DNA from: Marinilabiliales bacterium
GTDB taxonomy: Bacteria; Bacteroidota; Bacteroidia; Bacteroidales; UBA12077
NCBI GenBank assembly: GCA_002869305.1
Contig: PKTC01000511.1
Span: 1 to 6,053, forward strand
Direction: 5' to 3'
DNA: 6,053 bases
Under the pieces are notes generated by a model, which had not been told where the DNA came from, searched no databases, and was given only the letters and a program-made list of their open reading frames with translations. This document shows, in pieces, positions 1-5,610 of the stretch. The translations under genes and the position numbers were made by a program. How positions within the stretch are numbered: position 1 is the first letter of the stretch; every line of letters starts with the position of its first letter.

Positions 1-1002
1 ACAAACCATAGAGTTCACACCAGAAAAATTGATTTTAACACCATTCTTATTGGTGGGAATAAAAAAGCCATTGAAATTTTTCAAAAAATTGAGAATCAAC
101 CAAAATCAGTTGGAAATAAATTTATTGGATTCATTAGCATTTATGAAAAGGATAAATTTCCTATTGAAAAACAATTGAAAAGACTCGGAACTTTAAACGA
201 AGTACGAGACATTATAGACAGATATAAAATAGAAGAAGTTATCATAGCCCTAGAGTCAACAGAACATAAAGAAATTGAAAAGATAATTAATTTCCTTGAT
301 GATAAAAATGTCGATATTAAGGTTATTGCAAGCATGTACGACATTTTAACAGGGAAAGTAAAAATGGCACATATATACTCCACTCCTTTAATCCAGATAT
401 CGCACAGTTTAATGCCTATCTGGCAACAACAAACCAAACAATTAATTGATATCTCCATTGCACTGTTGGCTCTCATTCTATTTTCTCCTGTTTTCATTTT
501 CTTATCCATTGGAATTAAAATAAATTCAAAAGGACCTATATTTTATTGCCACGAACGTATAGGTCAATTTGGAAAACCTTTTACTTTATATAAATTCAGA
601 TCAATGTATCTTGATGCTGAAAAAAATGGGCCGGCACTTTCTTCAAAAGACGATAAAAGAATAACTTCATTCGGAAAATTTATGCGTAAATCCAAGCTTG
701 ATGAATTGCCTAATTTTTATAATGTTTTAAAAGGGGATATGTCTCTTGTAGGACCTCGTCCAGAGCGGAAATACTTTATTGATCAAATTGTTGAACAAGC
801 GCCACACTACTTGCATTTACAGAAGGTTAAACCCGGAATTACCTCCTGGGGGCAGGTAAAATATGGCTATGCCGAAAGTGTGAAGCAAATGATTGAAAGA
901 TTACAATATGATATTTTATATATAGAAAATATGTCTGTTTATGTAGACTTCAAAATTATGATTTATACTATCCTCAAAATTATTAAAGGAAAGCACATTT
1001 AG
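1..1002 (+). CDS. Polyprenyl-phosphate sugar-1-phosphate transferase (exopolysaccharide priming enzyme), 5' end missing
   Basis: The frame is open from base 1, so the gene begins outside the window; 333 codons are visible and the family is usually about 450-480 residues. Fragment residues 14-135 (LIGGNKKA near 16-23) look like the Rossmann-like CoA_binding_3 domain. Residues 146-333 are the bacterial sugar transferase domain: a hydrophobic membrane helix at about 150-172, then ERIGQFGKPFTLYKFRSM at 185-202, the Asp-Glu of LDELP at 234-235, GDMSLVGPRPE at 245-255 and KPGITSWGQV at 277-286. Enzymes of this family move a hexose-1-phosphate from a nucleotide sugar to undecaprenyl phosphate at the inner membrane, the first step of capsule, exopolysaccharide or O-antigen assembly. 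The sugar cannot be told from sequence. Further N-terminal membrane helices, expected in the WbaP/WcaJ-like architecture, would lie upstream. The TTG at 175 is an internal leucine codon, not a start. The stop overlaps that of the convergent thpR. Confidence 0.93.
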   Translation, partial: TNHRVHTRKIDFNTILIGGNKKAIEIFQKIENQPKSVGNKFIGFISIYEKDKFPIEKQLKRLGTLNEVRDIIDRYKIEEVIIALESTEHKEIEKIINFLDDKNVDIKVIASMYDILTGKVKMAHIYSTPLIQISHSLMPIWQQQTKQLIDISIALLALILFSPVFIFLSIGIKINSKGPIFYCHERIGQFGKPFTLYKFRSMYLDAEKNGPALSSKDDKRITSFGKFMRKSKLDELPNFYNVLKGDMSLVGPRPERKYFIDQIVEQAPHYLHLQKVKPGITSWGQVKYGYAESVKQMIERLQYDILYIENMSVYVDFKIMIYTILKIIKGKHI

Positions 1003-1556
1003 TTCAAATATATCTTCTCAATAATACTATAAATAGGACCTTTTGGAGTTAATTTACTTTCATAAATAATCACCTCGTTAACTGCTATTTCCTGTATTGT
1101 TTGATCCTTATAATTTTCAATAATCTCACTTAAAAGTCTCTTGTTATTAAGATATTTAATTCTTCCTAAAGTAAGATGAGGTTTAAATTTTTTGTTTTCA
1201 GTTTCGAATCCAAAAGAATTCAATACTTGATTTACAATTTTCTTTAAGTTAAGTAGTGTTTCGTTTTCTTCTAATCCAAACCAAAATGCTCTAAGATTTT
1301 GCATATCCTTAAATACACCTACCCCTTTACACATCAAGTTAAAGTTTTTAAACGATTTTAATTTATCAGCTAACAAATCTACAATTTCAGAAATCAGGTT
1401 TTCATCCGTATCACCCAAAAAAAACAGTGTAAGATGCACATTCCATGAATCAACCCATTTTATTCTTTCATCTTTCAACTGCAATTTTATTTCGCCGATG
1501 AACTCTAAAGTCTCCTTAGATAGAGGAATTTTAATTGCAATAAAGGTTCTTTTCAT
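999..1556 (-). CDS. thpR: RNA 2',3'-cyclic phosphodiesterase (2H phosphoesterase, LigT/ThpR family)
   Basis: The 185-residue length is normal for the family. Both signature HxTx motifs are present, HLTL at residues 41-44 and HLTL at 127-130 (in FKPHLTLGRIK). Their histidines and threonines form the symmetric active site that opens 2',3'-cyclic phosphates to 2'-phosphates. The C-terminal ESKLTPKGPIYSII (166-179) matches the family's usual S-x-L-x-P-x-G-P-x-Y ending. The protein is predicted to be cytosolic, with no signal peptide or membrane helix. Related enzymes also show 2'-5' RNA ligase activity in vitro; the physiological substrate is unclear even in well-studied bacteria. The ATG at 1554-1556 is the only ATG after the in-frame upstream stop at 1575-1577. 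There is no clear Shine-Dalgarno, as is usual in Bacteroidota. It is divergent from elbB, with 93 bases between them, and convergent with the sugar transferase, overlapping it by four bases. Confidence 0.93.
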   Translation of the reverse strand: MKRTFIAIKIPLSKETLEFIGEIKLQLKDERIKWVDSWNVHLTLFFLGDTDENLISEIVDLLADKLKSFKNFNLMCKGVGVFKDMQNLRAFWFGLEENETLLNLKKIVNQVLNSFGFETENKKFKPHLTLGRIKYLNNKRLLSEIIENYKDQTIQEIAVNEVIIYESKLTPKGPIYSIIEKIYLN

Positions 1557-1568
1557 AATTAATCTTAC

Positions 1569-1599
1569 TTGAAATCAAAGTAAAATAAAATTATATTTA
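1569..1599 (+). promoter_or_regulatory. Candidate Bacteroidota-type promoter for elbB
   Basis: TTG (1569-1571) is followed after 20 bases by TATATTTA (1592-1599), which matches TAnnTTTG at 7 of 8 positions (final G replaced by A). Transcription would start near 1606, giving a leader of about 44 bases before the elbB ATG. It lies almost wholly inside the candidate thpR promoter on the other strand, so the two polymerases could compete if both are real. Confidence 0.3.
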
Positions 1600-1609
1600 C
1601 ATGAAACAA
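1576..1609 (-). promoter_or_regulatory. Candidate Bacteroidota-type promoter for thpR
   Basis: Read on the minus strand, TTG (1607-1609) is followed after 23 bases by TTACTTTG (1576-1583), a 7 of 8 match to the TAnnTTTG -7 box. Transcription would start around 1570, giving a leader of about 14 bases. The spacer is at the long end of the accepted range and AT-rich DNA gives chance matches, so this is tentative. Confidence 0.3.
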
Positions 1610-1649
1610 TTAGAATACTTAATCCTAAAATCTATAAAAATAAAATATT

Positions 1650-2294
1650 ATGAAAAAATTTGCGGTTGTTTTATCAGGAAATGGCGTTTTTGATGGAGCC
1701 GAGATCCATGAAGCTACGCTGACTTTATATTCTATCACGAAAAATTGTGCCTCTTATGAAATATTCGCACCTAACATTGAACAACACCATGTCATTAATC
1801 ACATGACAGGAGAAGAAATGCCTGAGAAAAGAAATGTATTGGTAGAATCGGCACGGATAGCTCGCGGCAAGATCAATGATCTAGCCAGTTTTAATGCATC
1901 CGATTTTGATGCCTTAATATTACCTGGTGGATTTGGTGCCGCAAAAAACCTTTGCACTTTTGCTTTTGATGGTGCAGCCTGTAAAATAAATATGGATGTT
2001 GAAAAGGCAATTAGAAGCATGGTTGAACAGAAAAAGCCTATCGGAGCCTTATGCATTGCTCCTGTTATAATTGCCAAATTATTAGGAGATGTTGAGCTTA
2101 CAATAGGCCAGGACAAAGGAACTGCAGACGCAGTTAAAAGCATGGGAGCGACTCACACAGAGACAACACATGGAGAGGTTATAATTGATAAAAAATATAA
2201 AATTGTAACTACACCTTGCTATATGTTAGATGCTAACATTGCGCAGATTGGGGATGGGGCAAACAATGTGGTAAAGGCTATTTTGGACATGTAA
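1650..2294 (+). CDS. elbB: ElbB-type glyoxalase, DJ-1/PfpI superfamily
   Basis: The 214 residues align along their whole length with E. coli ElbB as I remember it: SGNGVFDGAEIHEATLTL at 9-26, VINHMTGEEM at 48-57, RNVLVESARIARG at 61-73, LPGGFGAAKNL at 91-101, GALCIAP at 132-138 and KIVTTPCYML at 184-193. Cys135 sits at the nucleophile elbow and Glu18 is the conserved acidic partner, so the active site is intact. The E. coli protein has glyoxalase III-like activity, turning glyoxal into glycolate without a cofactor. Its older names (enhancing lycopene biosynthesis, sigma cross-reacting protein 27A) reflect indirect phenotypes. The protein is predicted to be cytosolic. The ATG at 1650 is supported by an in-frame TAA at 1641-1643 just upstream. 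The gene stands alone, with candidate promoters upstream and an intrinsic terminator downstream, so it is probably monocistronic. The assignment is firm; the physiological substrate is inferred. Confidence 0.95.
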   Translation: MKKFAVVLSGNGVFDGAEIHEATLTLYSITKNCASYEIFAPNIEQHHVINHMTGEEMPEKRNVLVESARIARGKINDLASFNASDFDALILPGGFGAAKNLCTFAFDGAACKINMDVEKAIRSMVEQKKPIGALCIAPVIIAKLLGDVELTIGQDKGTADAVKSMGATHTETTHGEVIIDKKYKIVTTPCYMLDANIAQIGDGANNVVKAILDM

Positions 2295-2300
2295 ATATCT

Positions 2301-2338
2301 GCAGGATTAGAATATCTTCTGATTCTGCTATCTTTTTT
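2301..2338 (+). terminator. Intrinsic (Rho-independent) terminator of elbB
   Basis: A 12-base-pair stem pairs 2301-2312 (GCAGGATTAGAA) with 2317-2328 (TTCTGATTCTGC) around the tetraloop TATC. Four bases later come six Ts (2333-2338). In plus-strand RNA all 12 pairs form, two of them as G-U wobbles. In minus-strand RNA the same positions become A-C mismatches, and the far side lacks a T-run. The signal is therefore directional and serves elbB rather than the convergent gene, whose stop codon it overlaps. It begins 7 bases after the elbB stop. Confidence 0.8.
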
Positions 2339-2975
2339 AATGTTTCATACCTAACCTTTTCATGACAACTGGATCCAACGTAATCTGACCGCTTTCAATC
2401 ATTCTCACGACCCTTTCAATAAGGCGGTCATCTCCTTTTGGATCGTATTCAGATTTTAGGTCCGAACCAAAAATTCTTGCTATGGTTTGCCAGAAAATTG
2501 CCGAAACAGAACCACGTAAATATTTTAATAACTCGTAAGAAGTATTTCCTGTTTCCCGATCTATTAATTTTAATAATATTCTACCCTGAGTAATGGTTAG
2601 TTTTTTAAGTTCATTTCCAAACTCATCCATCAACTGTTTTTCTATTGTTTTTATGTATTTCTTTTTTTCTTTATCTGTCTTTAAACTTTGAAATTCTCTT
2701 TCCATATCATCAAGCTTCTGTTTAGCGAATATGGCATATGGATAAGCTCTTTTAACATCTCTTATAAGTTTGCGGTATCGCCTGGAATGCCTTTTGCTCT
2801 TAAATACTAACCTGGGAAAAATAACAACCTCTTCAATGCTAACGTTTGGAATAGTATCGCCATCAATAATGACCGTACGAGCAACGACAAAAGTGTCTAT
2901 TTCAGAATTTTCCTGTGCATAGGAAACTCCCGAATACAATAAAATTAGTGCGATAATTGTAACTATTTTTCTCAT
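2337..2975 (-). CDS. DUF4294 family exported protein of unknown function
   Basis: The 212-residue protein starts with a Sec signal peptide: MRK, a hydrophobic stretch (residues 4-18), then VSYA before Gln21, the likely signal peptidase I site. The mature part is basic and helical. It carries blocks I recognise from DUF4294: KLIRDVKRAYPYA (69-81), LTITQGRILLKLIDRETG (126-143), TSYELLKYLRGSVSAIFWQ (145-163), and IFGSDLKSEYDP (168-179). There is no lipobox cysteine, so it is probably periplasmic and soluble. The family is largely restricted to Bacteroidota and has no established function; I do not assign one. I chose the ATG at 2973-2975. The frame stays open five codons further to a TTG at 2988-2990, but that start would put VIQE ahead of the signal peptide and would overlap a perfect -7-like box. 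It is convergent with elbB, 42 bases apart, and divergent from the histidine kinase. Confidence 0.85.
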   Translation of the reverse strand: MRKIVTIIALILLYSGVSYAQENSEIDTFVVARTVIIDGDTIPNVSIEEVVIFPRLVFKSKRHSRRYRKLIRDVKRAYPYAIFAKQKLDDMEREFQSLKTDKEKKKYIKTIEKQLMDEFGNELKKLTITQGRILLKLIDRETGNTSYELLKYLRGSVSAIFWQTIARIFGSDLKSEYDPKGDDRLIERVVRMIESGQITLDPVVMKRLGMKH

Positions 2976-3148
2976 CTCTTGTATAACCAAAGTTAATACG
3001 ATTGAAAGTTAAAAATGTTGTATTAACAATACAAATGATTACATATTGTTTATGTTAAGCATTTGTTAATAAATAACCCCGTAAAATTTAGCAATGTTGC
3101 ATTTGCATTTATACATTGTAGAGTTTTTAGATATTTTTCTATAATAAA
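2976..3148. other. Divergent intergenic region with small dyads
   Basis: This very AT-rich 173-base gap separates the DUF4294 and histidine kinase starts and contains no gene. Several short inverted repeats cluster in it: TTGTATT (3018-3024) with AATACAA (3028-3034), AACAAT (3025-3030) with ATTGTT (3045-3050), and ACAAATG (3031-3037) with CATTTGT (3060-3066). They overlap the candidate -33 box of the minus-strand promoter and could be an operator, but inverted repeats this short are expected by chance in such DNA. I found no convincing TTG/TAnnTTTG pair for the kinase: TATTTTTC at 3132-3139 is 7 of 8, but its nearest upstream TTTG (3102-3105) is 26 bases away, which is too far. Confidence 0.4.
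3004..3035 (-). promoter_or_regulatory. Candidate promoter for the DUF4294 gene
   Basis: On the minus strand, TTTG (3032-3035) is followed after 20 bases by TAACTTTC (3004-3011), 7 of 8 to TAnnTTTG. Transcription would start near 2997 with a leader of about 22 bases. A second, perfect -7-like box, TAACTTTG, lies at 2988-2995 but has no TTG at a suitable distance and would leave almost no leader. Both boxes share the repeat TTAACTTT, 16 bases apart. Either could be used; neither is proven. Confidence 0.35.
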
Positions 3149-5542
3149 ATGAAAAGCCAAGAAAAAAGCTCGGAGACTGAGCGAGAGACCATAGATTTTA
3201 ACTATAAAATTGCTATTAAAGCTTCCCAAGAGTTATCTGATGAAATATTCAAGGAAAATTTATTCTCCAAAATTCTAAATTTCTGTTCTACCATATTAAA
3301 TGCAACTAAGGCTGTTTTATTAATATATGAAAATAGTGATTTAAAGATAAGAGCAATACAGAGCAACATTATTCATGAGCCAATTATTGTGGATTCAATG
3401 GACTTTGAAAATTCCAGGGATTTATCACATGAAATAGTTCAAAAAGTGATAAAGTCGAATAAGCATTTTATATTCAATAGTGAAAATCAAAAGGAACCTA
3501 AACTTGGTATTGAATATTTAAGAGAAAAGAAGATAAAATCTTTACTTTGCTATCCTTTAATTTATCACCAAAAGCAAATAGGTATTCTCTATCTTGAAAA
3601 CGATTCAGATCAAAACTCATTTCCTTCAGAGATACATGATGTATATGAGCATGTAATGAGACAAATCTCAATTTCATTAAAGAATGCCATTCTGTATTCA
3701 GAAATGGAGAAAAGATTAATTGATCGGACTCATGAACTGGCGCAGCAAATAGAAGAAAACGTTGTTCAAACCGAACATTTAAAACTAATAAATAGGGATC
3801 TTGAAGATAAAAATGCAAAAATAAATCAGCAAAAAAAGGAAATCGAAGAACAGTCGAGACAACTTGGAATTAAAAACAAGGAACTTGAAAAACTATATAT
3901 TTCTGCTCAAAAAACCGAGAATGCAATTGTTATTGCCGATGCTAATGGTGATATAGAATGGGTAAACGAAGGCTTTACAAGAATTTATGGTTATTCATTG
4001 CCTGAATTTATTGAAGAAAAGGGATTATCATTAATTTCTGCAAGTACTAATCCAAACATTGAAGGGATTATTCGTGAGATTTCAAAAACTAAAAAATCGC
4101 AAAGATATAACTCAAGGGGTATTGGCAAAGAGAATAAGGTCATGTGGATGAGAACCACCATTACTCCTATAATAGATGAAGGTGGTGAAATTTATAAATT
4201 AGTTGCTATCGATTCTGATATAACTAAGCTGAAAGAAGCAGAAGAAGAAATATTAATTCAAAAAGAAGAAATTGAAGCTCAGCGAGATCTTGCCAACGAA
4301 CAAAACAAACAAATACAAGAACAAAACATTCAACTCGAAAAGCAACAATCTGAGTTGGAAAAGATTGTAGAAAAGAGGACAGCCCAGTTAAAATTTGCAA
4401 AAGAAAGAGCCGAAGAATCAGATCGATTAAAATCTTCGTTCCTTGCAAATATGTCGCACGAGATCAGAACTCCCATGAATGCCATTATTGGTTTTTCTGA
4501 GTTAATTTCAGATCCGGATATTGGAAACCATCAAAGAAAGGAACTGGTAACACATTTGAATAGCAATTGTAATTCTTTACTTCATTTGATTGATGATATT
4601 ATTGATATAGCAAGAATCGAGGCCGGACAGATACGCATATATAAACAAGAATGTTTTATTAATCAAACCTTTATTGAGATCTACGAATCATTTAGCGAAA
4701 CACAGCTTAAAGAGAATAAGAACATTGAATTGATTGCAGAAATTGAAACAACAGATGAGAATCTGTCCATTCATACCGATCCATACCGATTTAGACAAAT
4801 AATGAATAATCTAATTGGGAATGCGATAAAATTCACTGATCAGGGATTTATTAAATTTGGATATCGGATAGAACCTGAAGGATATCCTGGTTTTGTTAAA
4901 TTTTTTGTTCAAGATTCTGGCATTGGCCTTAATAAAAGAGAACAAAAAGAAGTTTTTGAACAATTTAGAAAAGCAGAAACTGAACAAAACAATAAACTAT
5001 ACAGAGGTGCGGGTCTGGGATTAGCAATTTCTAAAAACCTTATTCATGAATTGGGGGGTGATATTTGGATCGAATCAGAAGTGGGCATTGGATCCACCTT
5101 TTATTTCACTCTACCCTATATTATAACTGATAAAAAATTTAAACAAGAAGAAAACTTAAACCAGATATATAACTGGGCAGATAAAACCATTTTAGTTGCA
5201 GAAGATGAAGTTAGCAATATCAAAATGCTTAGCTTATTGCTTCAAAAAACGAATGTGAAAATTATTCATGTGAAGAATGGTAAAGATGCTATTAATCAGT
5301 GTAAAGAGAACTCACAAATCGACCTTGTTTTACTTGACATCAAAATGCCCAAAATTAGTGGTTTAGAAGCAACCAGAGAAATTAGACGATTTAATAATGA
5401 ATTACCAATTTTAGCATTCACTGCCTATGCAATGCCAGCAGATCAACAAAAAGCAATTGAAGTTGGCTGTACAGATTTCATTGCAAAACCTATAAAAAAA
5501 GACAAATTACTTGGTAAATTAGATTATTACTTAAATAAATAA
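3149..5542 (+). CDS. Soluble hybrid sensor histidine kinase/response regulator (GAF-PAS-HisKA-HATPase-REC)
   Basis: The 797 residues have no signal peptide or membrane helix, so this is a cytosolic sensor. In order: GAF domain at about 35-182 (SLLCYPLIY and IGILYLEND are typical late GAF strands); coiled coil at about 183-250; PAS domain at about 251-362 (AIVIADANGDIEWVNEGF, GYS, and the closing DITKLKEAEEEI); a Gln/Glu/Lys-rich coiled coil at about 362-425; HisKA with phospho-acceptor His437 in MSHEIRTP; HATPase with N-box Asn554/Asn558, G1 DSGIG (589-593) and G2 GAGLGLA (620-626); and a receiver at about 679-795 with acidic pocket Glu685/Asp686, phospho-acceptor Asp730, Thr758 and Lys780. 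All catalytic residues are present. The family autophosphorylates on His and passes phosphate to its own receiver, then usually to a separate HPt protein, not found here. The input signal is unknown; no GAF or PAS cofactor residue is obvious. The ATG at 3149 is the first after an in-frame stop at 3128-3130. Confidence 0.95.
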   Translation: MKSQEKSSETERETIDFNYKIAIKASQELSDEIFKENLFSKILNFCSTILNATKAVLLIYENSDLKIRAIQSNIIHEPIIVDSMDFENSRDLSHEIVQKVIKSNKHFIFNSENQKEPKLGIEYLREKKIKSLLCYPLIYHQKQIGILYLENDSDQNSFPSEIHDVYEHVMRQISISLKNAILYSEMEKRLIDRTHELAQQIEENVVQTEHLKLINRDLEDKNAKINQQKKEIEEQSRQLGIKNKELEKLYISAQKTENAIVIADANGDIEWVNEGFTRIYGYSLPEFIEEKGLSLISASTNPNIEGIIREISKTKKSQRYNSRGIGKENKVMWMRTTITPIIDEGGEIYKLVAIDSDITKLKEAEEEILIQKEEIEAQRDLANEQNKQIQEQNIQLEKQQSELEKIVEKRTAQLKFAKERAEESDRLKSSFLANMSHEIRTPMNAIIGFSELISDPDIGNHQRKELVTHLNSNCNSLLHLIDDIIDIARIEAGQIRIYKQECFINQTFIEIYESFSETQLKENKNIELIAEIETTDENLSIHTDPYRFRQIMNNLIGNAIKFTDQGFIKFGYRIEPEGYPGFVKFFVQDSGIGLNKREQKEVFEQFRKAETEQNNKLYRGAGLGLAISKNLIHELGGDIWIESEVGIGSTFYFTLPYIITDKKFKQEENLNQIYNWADKTILVAEDEVSNIKMLSLLLQKTNVKIIHVKNGKDAINQCKENSQIDLVLLDIKMPKISGLEATREIRRFNNELPILAFTAYAMPADQQKAIEVGCTDFIAKPIKKDKLLGKLDYYLNK

Positions 5543-5564
5543 TTAAACAATCATTCTACTTTTA

Positions 5565-5594
5565 TTGTATTTATCAAATAGTTATTTATTTTCG
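5565..5594 (+). promoter_or_regulatory. Candidate promoter for the iron-sulfur protein gene
   Basis: TTG (5565-5567) is followed after 19 bases by TATTTTCG (5587-5594), 7 of 8 to TAnnTTTG. Transcription would start near 5601, leaving a leader of about 10 bases. I see no good terminator after the histidine kinase stop at 5542, so read-through from the kinase is an equally possible source of transcript. Confidence 0.3.
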
Positions 5595-5610
5595 AATAAA
5601 ATATATAGGC

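Noticed and set aside
141..509. Minus-strand open frame of 122 codons inside the sugar transferase gene
   Set aside because: It lies antisense to a well-supported domain, has no recognisable motif, and its composition is that of a reversed AT-rich coding frame.
1799..2143. Minus-strand open frame of 114 codons inside elbB
   Set aside because: It is antisense to the conserved core of elbB and resembles no family I know.
3112..3118. TACATTG as a -7 box for the histidine kinase
   Set aside because: It is one base short of TAnnTTTG and has no TTG 17-23 bases upstream.
3498..3818. Minus-strand open frame of 106 codons inside the histidine kinase GAF/coiled-coil region
   Set aside because: It is a shadow of a clear coding region with no motif of its own.
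4250..4400. Repetitive CAA/GAA/AAA-rich tract as a possible tandem repeat or CRISPR-like array
   Set aside because: There are no regularly spaced identical units; it is codon repetition from a Gln/Glu/Lys coiled coil in frame with the kinase.
4224..4448. Minus-strand open frame of 74 codons rich in Leu and Phe, superficially like a small membrane protein
   Set aside because: It is the reverse reading of the Gln/Glu/Lys-rich coiled coil, whose codons give Leu and Phe when reversed; the hydrophobicity is an artefact.
5585..5600. Hairpin TTTATT-TTCG-AATAAA as a terminator for the histidine kinase
   Set aside because: The stem is only six A-T pairs with no T-run after it, and it overlaps the candidate promoter of the next gene, so it is too weak to call.
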